Positions 43,001 to 50,720 of a stretch of DNA of 64,000 bases are shown one piece after another. A program made the position numbers and the translations under genes. The DNA is from Phycisphaerae bacterium (GTDB lineage Bacteria > Planctomycetota > Phycisphaerae > Sedimentisphaerales > Anaerobacaceae): the NCBI GenBank assembly GCA_017993835.1, contig JAGOLX010000006.1:62001-126000 (forward strand), in the 5' to 3' direction. Numbering within the stretch: the stretch's first letter is position 1; each line of letters starts with the position of its first letter. The notes below the pieces were generated by a model. The model did no database searches, was not told where the DNA came from, and was given only the letters and a program-made list of their open reading frames with translations.

Positions 43001-43069
43001 TGCCAGGCTCGTCGATGCCAGTCCCAGGGCAAGAACAGTCGTCGTCAGATATACCCGCATTCTTGACAT
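40037..43069 (-). CDS. Secreted LamG-FnIII-discoidin-LamG adhesive protein
   Basis: 1010 residues with signal peptide (ending near TSLAD). An N-terminal LamG/concanavalin-like domain (LIGWWRFDEGTGTTAADSG, WVFVAAVLDRAQNVQKISVD) recurs in near-duplicate at the C-terminus (LIAHYTLNGNVADSSG, WVFVAAVLDRDQNLHKISVD). Between them are two FnIII-like modules with GQTYYWRIDEVN or GQTYYWRVDEVN, a discoidin (F5/8C)-like domain around IQYEFDKVYAIHQMLVWNH, and a further jelly-roll around VVVDDFESYTDVEG. Such proteins bind glycans or other cells. The two LamG repeats arose by internal duplication. Start ATG at 43069 with AGGAGG. Confidence 0.85.
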   Translation of the reverse strand: MSRMRVYLTTTVLALGLASTSLADGLDPNLIGWWRFDEGTGTTAADSGVNGLDGALVNGPVWRADGLRNGCLFFDGYDDYVQVAQDVRLNPGTGSFTVVLWANVDATAGTRGDANWDLAVAKRDSGSAGYYVGADRNQGASTETGWRFMLGNTAAARTDTPYVPAPLGEWVFVAAVLDRAQNVQKISVDGGLTWATQTPPTGSIAPARDLGIGWDIGQNNYWFRGRIDEVALFSRALSDAQILLILQEGMTPALAKDPQPRNGATDVLRDVTLGWTPGLYAETHDLYFSMNLADVETATRANPLGILYGQDMDNPEFDLRLLDYGQTYYWRIDEVNGAPDHTVFQGEIWHFETEPRAYPLAGAQITATASSANTLAETAANTIDGSGLSPDDQHSTDTADMWLSGVIGDGQSAWIQYEFDKVYAIHQMLVWNHNSEIEAMAGLGIKEATVAYSLDGVTWVDLAGNQEFAKATGKADYAANTTVPFGDVAAKYVRITAVSNWAGIFKQYGLSEVRFLYTPMAARQPDPESGAVDLDAGLTLTWRPGRQAVEHRVFLSTDEQAVLDGTAPFVTVSEPSLSTDTLNLGQTYYWRVDEVNNAAPVPVWEGEVWSFTTLQYVVVDDFESYTDVEGGTIYQTWVDGWENGTCSQVGHWDPPFAEQAIIHGGRQSMPLSYGNTKSPYYSEAVRSFADSQDWTEYGIGTLTLYFRGAMDNTGQLYVKINDTKVPYDGNDADIASLVWLAWNIDLSTVNADLEEVEEMTIGIEGSGAEGILYLDDIRLYPAAPDSGTSAEPNRANLIAHYTLNGNVADSSGSGHDGVLNGDAVYTAGIRGQAVEFDGFDDHVRIADDASLNPGTGNFSISFWARLDTTPGASGTTNWDLAVAKRTVGSNGYYVGADRNQGTADQAGYKFMLGDTTPKRVDTPFVLVPLGEWVFVAAVLDRDQNLHKISVDTGQTWLTSTPPAGTIAPAKDLAIGWDIGQNNYWFHGTIDEVRIYNLALTNDEVLWLANH

Positions 43070-43557
43070 GATCGTCCTCCTTCAAAAGACATGCAGCCTA
43101 CGTAACTCTCGTTCGTCCTGTTGCATACGTGAAATCCCCACCTCCGAGACGCTGCGGCAATGGAAGTACTCTGATTGACGATATAGAGCACCCATCCCGG
43201 CGGGCTGCGTACTGCCCCTCCCGCCCGGACCTTGAACCATTCGCCGCAGGTCTGTCCAAGGCGTCTTTCCATTAGGCATTATGGCACGCCGGTCGTGGTT
43301 TGACAAGAAAAAAGGCCTCCTCGACCAAGGGGATTGCATGTTCCCCCGTGCGACGACCCCTCGGATGAGAACGGCGAGATGGCCCGGTTTGTAGTGACGC
43401 CGTCAGGCGTCATCTTCTATGCCTTGGAGGACATGCCCTTACGGGCACACTGCAAGCCGCTCGGTCCGATTCCCATGCAGTTGCCCTGGCCCCGCGGCGG
43501 GTCCGTTGCGGGCTGTGCGTCGTGCGGGTCGGGACTTTTTGCGTCATCCGTCCCATA
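43070..43557. other. Non-coding stretch upstream of lexA
   Basis: No convincing coding frame, RNA gene or terminator with a T-tract was found in these 488 bases. A small hairpin TGACGCC-GTCA-GGCGTCA lies at 43395-43412, and the base composition near 43300 is locally A/T-rich. The stretch separates the minus-strand LamG gene from lexA. Confidence 0.4.
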
Positions 43558-43758
43558 TTATGGTGGGTCGCAATCGTGCCGACGATCCGACGCAGAAAAG
43601 CGTCCGGCGGGGGGTGTTTTGTTCGGTTTTTGTTTGGGTTTTTCGGGGGGGCCGGTCGATAGAAGGGAAGCCAACAGAACGGCATTCGAAACAACCAGGA
43701 AGGACAGGGCGCCAAGGATGGACAGGTATAGAATCGGACGGATCGGACCTGCGTGCAA
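43558..43758 (-). CDS. Possible small single-helix membrane protein
   Basis: 66 residues from a TTG: ILYLSILGALSFLVVSNAVL is a single hydrophobic helix, then a Pro/Lys-rich tail (PPEKPKQKPNK). The hydrophobicity pattern is gene-like, but there is no Shine-Dalgarno, the start is TTG, and nothing similar is known to me. The 43070-43961 gap has no other supported gene. Confidence 0.22.
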   Translation of the reverse strand: MHAGPIRPILYLSILGALSFLVVSNAVLLASLLSTGPPEKPKQKPNKTPPAGRFSASDRRHDCDPP

Positions 43759-43961
43759 ATTTGGGCCTGGGGGCGACTATCTCAGCGTGTGGCCGGGTTC
43801 CCGGCGGGTCTCCGACGACCCCTCGTCGGGACATCTGACGCGCCTGTTGGAGTCGCTTGCGGAGATCGTGGGCGTGCTGGCGGGAACCCGATGTGAGAAG
43901 ATGCCCGCCGGGACGCCTGTCGCAGATCAACCCATTGCCACCGCCAAGGAGGAAACGCAGG

Positions 43962-44624
43962 ATGCCGGCGAAAGACGCAAACCTCGTCGACGGTCTCACC
44001 CCCAAGCAGCTTCAGGTGCTTCGTCACATCGCCGATTTCCAGGGGAACCGCTGCTATTCCCCGACGATAGCCGACCTGGCGTCGGCGCTGAGCCTGAGCC
44101 GAAGCACTGTGTTCGAGCACCTCGCCGAGCTGCAAAGAAAGTCGCTGCTCACGACTTCCCCGGGCAGGGCTCGCTCTTTGAAGTTGACCTCCCGCGGGCG
44201 AAGAGTGCTTGAGAGTTCGCCTGTCGAGGCGCCCGAAGGGGACGACGTTGCAGGGGGGGGAGTCCCGCTGCTGGGGCGCGTCGCGGCGGGCCTGCCCGTC
44301 GAGGCCGTCGAAAACAGAGATACACTATCTCTGGAATCTTGTTTTGGGACTGGGGACGACCTGTTCGCGCTGCGGGTCTCGGGCGACAGCATGATCGAGG
44401 AGGACATCCAACCGGGGGATTTCGTGATCTGCCGGCGCGCCGAGCAGGCCCAGAACGGCCAGATCGTCGTCGCCGTGGTCCACGAAGGCGAAGCCACGGT
44501 CAAACGCTTCTACAAGGAGCCCGGACGGGCCCGCCTGCAGCCGGCGAATTCGCGCTATGAGCCCATCTACTCCGACGATTGTCGCATCGAAGCAGTCGTC
44601 GTCGGCCTGCTGCGGAAGTTCTGA
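43962..44624 (+). CDS. lexA: LexA repressor
   Basis: 220 residues. The N-terminal winged helix (LTPKQLQVLRHIADFQ; LASALSLSRSTVFEHLAELQ) is followed by the autocleavage region AAGLPVEA (Ala-Gly bond). The S24 peptidase domain carries VSGDSMIEEDIQPGD with the catalytic Ser and EGEATVKRFY with the Lys. LexA represses DNA-repair genes until RecA filaments trigger self-cleavage. Slightly longer than the E. coli protein. ATG at 43962 with AAGGAGG upstream. I could not identify an operator palindrome in the sequence before it. Confidence 0.9.
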   Translation: MPAKDANLVDGLTPKQLQVLRHIADFQGNRCYSPTIADLASALSLSRSTVFEHLAELQRKSLLTTSPGRARSLKLTSRGRRVLESSPVEAPEGDDVAGGGVPLLGRVAAGLPVEAVENRDTLSLESCFGTGDDLFALRVSGDSMIEEDIQPGDFVICRRAEQAQNGQIVVAVVHEGEATVKRFYKEPGRARLQPANSRYEPIYSDDCRIEAVVVGLLRKF

Positions 44625-44823
44625 ACTCCGTCCTCTGTCCCGGAGTGTCCACATCGTTCGTCATCCAAATCCCTCTCACAGTCCGGCGGGCATTATGCTT
44701 GCAAAACGTGCCCGGATCGGCACAATGATGTTCCTGGGGGCATGGCGGGCGGCCAGGGTGCCGGTCGGAAGACCGGACGGGACCGCCGGCCGGATGCCAG
44801 AGCGAGGGAGAGAGGATGAGTGC

Positions 44824-46113
44824 ATGTACAAACGATCCGCACAGGTCAGACGACTTTTCTTGAGCCACACGATCGCATTGGTATCCCTGCTTTTCATGGC
44901 CATCTCAGTGCAGGCGGAGAACTGGCCCCGATTTCGCGGACCGAACGGACAAGGTCTCAGCGACGATCCGTCGATCCCGGTGAAATGGTCGCACCCCCAG
45001 CACACCTGGAGGATCGAATTGCCGGGCGGGGGACACTCGTCGCCCGTGGTTTGGGGGGACAAGGTATTCGTGACTGCGGCGGATAGCAAGGCACTCTCCG
45101 GCGTCCTGCTATGCCTGAACGCCTCCGACGGCTGCGAGCTGTGGCGAACGCGGTGCGACCTGAGCAAGGTGCCGATGAACTCGCTCAACAGCTACGCGAG
45201 CGCGACGCCCGCTCTCGACGAGGCACGTGTCTACAGCGTCTGGCCCGGCAAGGACGAGACCACCCTTGTCGCCCAGACGCACGACGGCGGACCCGCGTGG
45301 ACCGCTCGCCTTCCCGGCAGCCGCACGCGTCACGGCATGGGCAGTTCGCCCATCGTCTACGAGGATCTGGTCGTCCTTTCGCAGGAGCAGGACAAAGGCA
45401 GCCCGGCCAGGTCGAGCGAGTGGTTTGCCTTCGACCGGCGGACCGGGCAACTCCGGTGGCGACGGGAACATGCCGAGACGTTGGCCGGGTCTTATTCGAC
45501 GCCGTGCGTGCGTCAGGACCGCGAAGGGCGTTCCCAATTGGTCTTTGCGAGCTATCTGTACGGCGTGGCCGGCGTGGATCTCGGAACCGGCGCGATCCTA
45601 TGGAAGACCCCAGATGTGTTGCCAGCTCGAGCGGTCAGTTCGCCCGTGCTGGCCGACGGGCTGATCGTCGCCAACTGCGGAGAAGGGGGACGAGGCATTC
45701 GCATGGCGGTGGTGAAGCCGCCGGGTGGCGACTCGTCGTCCACAGTAACCGAGGTCTATGCCCTCGACGGCGCAGCGATCTCGTACGTGCCGACGCCCAT
45801 CGTATTCGAAGGCCGCCTGTTTCTCTTTCTGGACCAGGGCAAAGTGTCGTGTCTTCGCATGAAGACCGGGGAGACGCTCTGGAGCGAGAAGCCCGCCGGG
45901 AAGTACTTCGGGTCGCCGGTCTGTGTGGCGGGCAAACTGTACTGCATGACGGCCGATGGCGACGTGGTCGTTCTTCGGGCCGGACCGAAGTATGAATTGC
46001 TCGCGGTCAATCCGTTGGGCGAGAGAAGCCACGCAACGCCCGCGGTCGCCAACGGGCGAATGTTCCTGAGGACCTTCTCGCATCTGATTTGTGTTGGCAA
46101 CGGGCGAATGTAG
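44824..46113 (+). CDS. Exported PQQ-type beta-propeller protein
   Basis: 429 residues with a signal peptide (ending near SVQAEN). Repeated blades such as CLNASDGCELWRT, AFDRRTGQLRWRRE and RMKTGETLWSEK show the alternating [A/F]x[D/T]G..LW pattern of PQQ-like (BamB-type) eight-bladed propellers; no PQQ ligands or dehydrogenase domain are visible, so it is a scaffold or binding protein. WPRFRGPNGQGLSDDPSIPV is the usual start of the planctomycete family. First gene of a four-gene operon; the next starts 10 bases after its stop. ATG at 44824, RBS GAGAGAGGA. Confidence 0.8.
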   Translation: MYKRSAQVRRLFLSHTIALVSLLFMAISVQAENWPRFRGPNGQGLSDDPSIPVKWSHPQHTWRIELPGGGHSSPVVWGDKVFVTAADSKALSGVLLCLNASDGCELWRTRCDLSKVPMNSLNSYASATPALDEARVYSVWPGKDETTLVAQTHDGGPAWTARLPGSRTRHGMGSSPIVYEDLVVLSQEQDKGSPARSSEWFAFDRRTGQLRWRREHAETLAGSYSTPCVRQDREGRSQLVFASYLYGVAGVDLGTGAILWKTPDVLPARAVSSPVLADGLIVANCGEGGRGIRMAVVKPPGGDSSSTVTEVYALDGAAISYVPTPIVFEGRLFLFLDQGKVSCLRMKTGETLWSEKPAGKYFGSPVCVAGKLYCMTADGDVVVLRAGPKYELLAVNPLGERSHATPAVANGRMFLRTFSHLICVGNGRM

Positions 46114-46123
46114 GGTAGGACAT

Positions 46124-47236
46124 ATGAGAAAACTCCTGTTCATCATGGTTGTCGCTTCGACGGGGATCCCACGGAGTGGTGCGTATGCTGGGGCAGGCCC
46201 GTCGGCGCAGGAACCCGTCACGCGGACCCGCGCCCAGGTCGAGGAATTGATCCAGCGGATGGGCGCGATGCCGCCGGACTGGTGGGACTCGGTCGAGCTG
46301 ACCTATCCGTCCACGTTGGATCTGGATTGGCCCCTGAAGGCGGAGGGGCAGTGGGACGCGAACAAGAACGTCGGCCAGTACATCTGGGACGTCATCAATC
46401 CGAACCCCGGGCGGTGGAAGGAGGGGATCAAGCTCGTGCATTTTCTGATGATCCGGCACAAAGACGACCGGGGCAAGCTGGGTCGTTCGGCGGAGTCGCT
46501 CGGGCGGATGTTCCACGACCTGATGGAGGACTACGCCCGCGCTGTCTTCTGGTGGCGGATTGCCGCCAGGTACGGCGTCCACGTCGGCGCGATCGATCTG
46601 GCGCACTGCTACTGGAAACTGGGCTGCACGGAGATGGCGGAGGAGACCCTGGCACAGGTGCGATCCGACTACACCCGCCATGGATCGCTGATCAAGCTGT
46701 GGGCGGACATGGGCCAATTCGACAGGGCCCTGAAACTGGCGGAGCAGAAAGCAACTTCCGACATGCCGACCGCGGCGTACCTTGCGGCGGGCGATGCGTG
46801 TCGGCTCGCAGGCCGGTACACCGAGGCGCTCGCCTACTATCGCAAAGCGTTGGCGGGCCGGGACTCCGCCGGTCGCGAGGGCGATGTCGCAAAGGGCAAA
46901 GAGCGGGCACAGGCCGGTATCCAGGCGGTCCAGTTGTTCGATCTGCTGGATGTCACGCGGGTCCCGGACGGGCTTTACCGGGCGGCGAGCATCGCGTACG
47001 CCGGCCCGCTGCACGTCGAGGTCGCGGTCAAGGACGGGCGGATTCAATCGGTCCGAATCACCGAGCACCAGGAGAAGCAGTTCTACTCGGCCTTCACGGA
47101 CACGCCGAACCAGATTGTCGCTAGGCAGGGCGTCAAAGGCGTGGATGCCGTCACCGGGGCCACGATGACCTCGGAAGCCATCCTCAATGCGACCGCCAAG
47201 GCGCTCGCCGGCGGGATGAGCAAGGCCGGACGGTAG
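46124..47236 (+). CDS. Exported TPR protein with C-terminal FMN-binding domain
   Basis: 370 residues with a weak signal peptide. Residues about 60-270 are TPR-like helical repeats (YARAVFWWRIAARYGVHVGA; SLIKLWADMGQFDRALKLAE; ACRLAGRYTEALAYYRKAL). The C-terminal 110 residues are an FMN-binding domain: YAGPLHVEVAVKDGRIQSV and the flavinylation motif DAVTGATMTSEAIL, in which the second Thr of TGAT would carry covalently linked FMN (needing an ApbE transferase, not in this window). It is followed within 12 bases by the polyferredoxin gene, so it probably passes electrons between that protein and an external partner. Confidence 0.8.
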   Translation: MRKLLFIMVVASTGIPRSGAYAGAGPSAQEPVTRTRAQVEELIQRMGAMPPDWWDSVELTYPSTLDLDWPLKAEGQWDANKNVGQYIWDVINPNPGRWKEGIKLVHFLMIRHKDDRGKLGRSAESLGRMFHDLMEDYARAVFWWRIAARYGVHVGAIDLAHCYWKLGCTEMAEETLAQVRSDYTRHGSLIKLWADMGQFDRALKLAEQKATSDMPTAAYLAAGDACRLAGRYTEALAYYRKALAGRDSAGREGDVAKGKERAQAGIQAVQLFDLLDVTRVPDGLYRAASIAYAGPLHVEVAVKDGRIQSVRITEHQEKQFYSAFTDTPNQIVARQGVKGVDAVTGATMTSEAILNATAKALAGGMSKAGR

Positions 47237-47248
47237 CAGGGGGCAGGG

Positions 47249-48955
47249 ATGGGCCTGAATCTCCACGCAGCGTTGTCGCGGACCCACAGGCGCCTGGGAC
47301 CGAGCCGGTCAGCCTGGCTGGTCCGTCGGTCGGCGCAGGCCGCGTGCCTGATCGCCTTTCTTGCCCTGTTCTTCTACGTGTGCTGGCCCTACGGTTCCCG
47401 CCAGTACGCGGAGGCGTTCCATGCCAGGGAGATCGTGGATGCCGAGCTGTTTCTCTTTCTGGACCCGCTGGTGAGTGTTTCCACGGCGGTTGCGGCGAGG
47501 ATGCTCGTCTGGTCTCTGCCCATCGCGGCGGGCGTGATCGGCCTGTGCCTGCTGCTGCCCCGCGCGTTCTGCGGATATGTGTGTCCATTCGGAACGCTGT
47601 TCGACCTCTTCGACGGGCTGCTCGGCAGGGTGGTCCCAGTCGCCTCCACGAAGCGAGAGGGCTGCTGGACGAGCGCGAGATACTATGTGCTGGGCGTCGT
47701 GATGATCGCTGCGGTATTCGGCGTGCTGCTTTCGGGGTTCGTGGCTGCCATGGCGGTCCTGACCCGGGCGATGCTCCTGATCGCAACCCCGGCCCAGACC
47801 GGCCTCCTGAAGGGTTGGCATCTGATCCCGCCGGGGAACCTCGGTCACGCAATCTCGATCCTGCTCGTCGTCTTGATGTTCTGCCTGGGCCTGTTGGGCC
47901 GGCGGTTCTGGTGCCGTTGCGTGTGCCCGACGGGGGCACTGCTCTCCCTGTGCAGCGTGTTGCGCCTGAGGGAGCGCAGAGTGACTGACACCTGCGTCAA
48001 ATGCGGACGCTGCATCGAGGTGTGCACCTTCGCGGCCATCCGAGACGATTTCTCCACGCGGCCTCTGAACTGCGCGTCCTGCCACGCCTGCAGTGCTGTC
48101 TGTCCCATGGGGGCTGTGGAATTCGCGTGGCGATGGCGACCTGTGAAGCGAGCCCCGAGTGGGCCCGAGGTGGTCCTGTCCCGTCGCGGCGTTCTGGCCG
48201 GCCTGGGCGGCGCCGCGGTGATTGGCGTTGGCGTGCCCCTCGCGACTCGCCGCGCCTCTGCTCGACGAGAGATCCCGATTCGCCCGCCGGGCAGCGTTCC
48301 CGAGGACAAGTTCCTGCAACTGTGCGTCCGCTGCGGCCAGTGCATCAAGGTCTGTCCCAACAACGTCCTGCAACCCGCAGGGTTCGAGCACGGATTCAAC
48401 GGACTGTGGACGCCCAGGGTGACAGCGGACTGGTCGGGGTGCGAGCCGACCTGCAACAACTGCGGACAGGTCTGCCCAACGGGGGCGGTGAGGGCCTTGT
48501 CCCTGGAGGAGAAGCGGGCGGCGAGGATTGGGTGCGCGCAGGTGGACCGCGGGACGTGCCTGCCCCATGCGGGTCGGGACGCGTGCCAACTGTGTGTTGA
48601 TGAATGCCGGATGGCCGGCTACAATGCCATCGAGTTCATCCGCGTAGGCGGCGAAACGGATGAAAGGGGCGACCCCATCGAGGGCAGCGGACGCCTGGCT
48701 CCCGTCGTGCGGGATGATCGATGTGTCGGGTGCGGCCTGTGCCAGATGCGGTGCCGGGCCATCAACGTCAAGAGCAAGGGGTTGCTGGACCGCAGCGCCG
48801 TCCGTGTCGTTGCCGGGCCGGGCCGGGAGGATCGCATCATGCACGGTTCGTACATCGCCTTGAGGGACGAACGCATCAAACAACAGCGAGGACCGCAGGA
48901 CCGGGTCGAAGACGGCGCCGGCGGCATCGAGTATCTGCCGGATTTCTTGAAGTGA
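47249..48955 (+). CDS. NapH/NosR-like membrane polyferredoxin
   Basis: 568 residues with about five membrane helices. CGYVCPFGTLFDLFD and CRCVCPTGALLSL are the CxxxCP motifs of the NapH/NosR/YccM type. They are followed by CVKCGRCIEVCTFAAI and CASCHACSAVCPMGAV, two 4Fe-4S sites. An internal Tat-like SRRGVLAGLGGAAVIG begins a second part with CVRCGQCIKVCPNNVL, CEPTCNNCGQVCPTGAV, CQLCVDEC and CVGCGLCQMRCRAINV. The second part resembles a Tat-exported ferredoxin (NapG-like) fused on. The protein is an obvious quinol-to-periplasm electron conduit beside the FMN protein. Confidence 0.85.
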   Translation: MGLNLHAALSRTHRRLGPSRSAWLVRRSAQAACLIAFLALFFYVCWPYGSRQYAEAFHAREIVDAELFLFLDPLVSVSTAVAARMLVWSLPIAAGVIGLCLLLPRAFCGYVCPFGTLFDLFDGLLGRVVPVASTKREGCWTSARYYVLGVVMIAAVFGVLLSGFVAAMAVLTRAMLLIATPAQTGLLKGWHLIPPGNLGHAISILLVVLMFCLGLLGRRFWCRCVCPTGALLSLCSVLRLRERRVTDTCVKCGRCIEVCTFAAIRDDFSTRPLNCASCHACSAVCPMGAVEFAWRWRPVKRAPSGPEVVLSRRGVLAGLGGAAVIGVGVPLATRRASARREIPIRPPGSVPEDKFLQLCVRCGQCIKVCPNNVLQPAGFEHGFNGLWTPRVTADWSGCEPTCNNCGQVCPTGAVRALSLEEKRAARIGCAQVDRGTCLPHAGRDACQLCVDECRMAGYNAIEFIRVGGETDERGDPIEGSGRLAPVVRDDRCVGCGLCQMRCRAINVKSKGLLDRSAVRVVAGPGREDRIMHGSYIALRDERIKQQRGPQDRVEDGAGGIEYLPDFLK

Positions 48956-48972
48956 AAGGAAAGGAGACCGCC

Positions 48973-50034
48973 ATGTCGGACGCGAGGAGCAAGTGGACAC
49001 GTCGGGACTTCGTGCGAGCGGCCTCGATGGGCCTGGGATTGGGCGTGACGGCCGCCTTCGGACAGGCTGGGGGCTCCGGTGCCGCAGCACCCGTCCGGCG
49101 GGGGGCCCGCCTGCCTCGCGAGGTTTGGATTGCGACCATTTCGCAGAACGGTCTCCGCGGCGACAACGCACAGGAGATGAGCCGCCTGATGCTGGCGAGG
49201 ATGCAGGAGGTCCTGCCGTTCGAGCCCGACATCGTGTGTCTGCCCGAGGCGTTTCCCTTTGTGAATCTGGCCTCCGAGAGACAGCCCGTCGCGGAATGCT
49301 CGGAAGAGCCCATCGGGCGGTTCTCGCGTCCCTTCGCGGACTTCGCGGCCCAGCACAAATGTCACGTCGTCTGCCCGATCCAGACGGTCGAAGGGGGGCG
49401 GTACTACAATGCCGCAGTCTTCATCGACCGCAACGGCCAGTACGTGGGCCAGTATCGCAAGATGCACCCGACCACCGGCGAGATGGACGAGGGCATCATG
49501 CCGGGCAGTCCGGAGCCGCCGGTCTTCAAGACGGACGTCGGCGTTCTCGGCGCCCAGATCTGCTTCGATATCGAGTGGCACGACGGCTGGCGCAAGCTCC
49601 GCGAGGCGGGCGCCGAACTGGTCTTCTGGGCGTCCGCCTTTGCCGGCGGGTCGATGGTCAACACGCGGGCCTGGGAGAACAAGTACTGCGTCGTATCGAG
49701 CACCCGCAAAGGCACGAGCAAGATCTGCGACATCGACGGCCAGGCAGTCGCCTCCACCGGGCAGTATGCGACGTGGGTCTGCGCGCCGGTGAACCTGGAG
49801 AAGGCGTTTCTGCACTCCTGGCCGTTCTGCAGGCGGTTCCGCGAGATCGAGGCCAAGTACGGCCGCAAGGTCCGCATCAGCACGTTCCACGAAGAGGAGT
49901 GGACGATCATCGAGAGCCTGGACCCCGAGGTTCGCGTCGCGGATATCCTCAAGGAGTTCGAACTCCAGACGCACGAGGAGCACATCCAGGAGGCCGACCG
50001 GATGCAGCGTCAGTGGCTCGATAGACTCAAATGA
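48973..50034 (+). CDS. Nitrilase/carbon-nitrogen hydrolase homologue, Tat-exported
   Basis: 353 residues. WTRRDFVRAASMGLGLG is a Tat signal. The nitrilase catalytic triad is intact: Glu in CLPEAFPF, Lys in YRKMHPTTGEMD, and Cys in GAQICFDIEW. Nitrilases hydrolyse nitriles, amides or ureas; an exported form may act on extracellular amides. It follows the polyferredoxin gene by 17 bases, making it the fourth gene of the operon. ATG at 48973 with AAGGAG upstream. Confidence 0.88.
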   Translation: MSDARSKWTRRDFVRAASMGLGLGVTAAFGQAGGSGAAAPVRRGARLPREVWIATISQNGLRGDNAQEMSRLMLARMQEVLPFEPDIVCLPEAFPFVNLASERQPVAECSEEPIGRFSRPFADFAAQHKCHVVCPIQTVEGGRYYNAAVFIDRNGQYVGQYRKMHPTTGEMDEGIMPGSPEPPVFKTDVGVLGAQICFDIEWHDGWRKLREAGAELVFWASAFAGGSMVNTRAWENKYCVVSSTRKGTSKICDIDGQAVASTGQYATWVCAPVNLEKAFLHSWPFCRRFREIEAKYGRKVRISTFHEEEWTIIESLDPEVRVADILKEFELQTHEEHIQEADRMQRQWLDRLK

Positions 50035-50116
50035 TGCAGATGGACCTGACGACCGGCGGGATCCTCGCTGCCGGCGTGGGATTCCGGATCGCAAGGAACG
50101 GAAAGGGCCAAGTCCA

Positions 50117-50617
50117 ATGTCATTCATGAACTGTCCTGAGTGCCAGCGGGAGATTTCCTCGCGAGCGATGCAGTGTCCCCATTGCGGGTGTCCGCTCCGT
50201 CGCCTGTTCGACTACGAATACCGCTCCCGCCTGGAGCTGTTCGGCCTGCCCCTGCTGCACATCGTGACGGGCAGCCTGATCGACCGGGCGACCGGCAGAC
50301 TCCGAATCGCCAAGGGGATCGTTGCCGTCGGACCGGTCGCAGTGGGGGGCTTCGCTATGGGCGGCGTCTCATTGGGCGTCTGGGGGCTGGGCGGCGTGGC
50401 GCTGGGTCTGATCGCCACCGGGGGTCTTGCCCTCGGCGCGCTGCTGGCCATCGGCGGCCTGGCGATTGGAACCATCGCTCTCGGCGGCGCCGCAGTCGGC
50501 TACGTTGCCATCGGCGGCGGGGCGTTCGGAGTCCACGCGCTCGGAGCCAACGCGCAGGACCCCAACATGGTGGAGTTCTTCAACCGCTGGTTCGGACAGG
50601 GTCGCTCCGGCGGGTGA
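50117..50617 (+). CDS. Zinc-ribbon protein with glycine-rich hydrophobic repeat
   Basis: 166 residues. NCPECQREISSRAMQCPHCG is a clear two-CxxC zinc ribbon. The rest is a run of about 80 residues with a near-periodic A(I/V)GG(L/F)A(I/M/L)G unit, which could form a beta-solenoid or a membrane-associated structure. Similar ribbon-plus-repeat proteins are seen in many bacteria without known function. It starts 82 bases after the nitrilase, and a promoter-like pair lies downstream, so it may be the operon's last gene or independent. Confidence 0.7.
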   Translation: MSFMNCPECQREISSRAMQCPHCGCPLRRLFDYEYRSRLELFGLPLLHIVTGSLIDRATGRLRIAKGIVAVGPVAVGGFAMGGVSLGVWGLGGVALGLIATGGLALGALLAIGGLAIGTIALGGAAVGYVAIGGGAFGVHALGANAQDPNMVEFFNRWFGQGRSGG

Positions 50618-50631
50618 TGCGGATTCCGCGG

Positions 50632-50660
50632 TTGTGGTCAGGCGAGGGACATGGTATCCT
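50632..50660 (+). promoter_or_regulatory. Promoter of the secreted PHP gene
   Basis: TTGTGG (50632-50637), a 17-base spacer and TATCCT (50655-50660), 60 bases upstream of the ATG at 50721. Confidence 0.4.
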
Positions 50661-50720
50661 GCAAACGGCCGCGCCGGAGGCCGCGGCAACGAACGACAGA
50701 TTCGATGAAAGGGTTCTGCG

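Noticed and set aside
41081..43066. 661-codon frame on the plus strand
   Set aside because: Antisense to the LamG/discoidin gene.
43070..43961. SRP, tmRNA or 6S RNA gene in the gap before lexA
   Set aside because: No diagnostic loop or tag sequence was found; only a short hairpin at 43395-43412.
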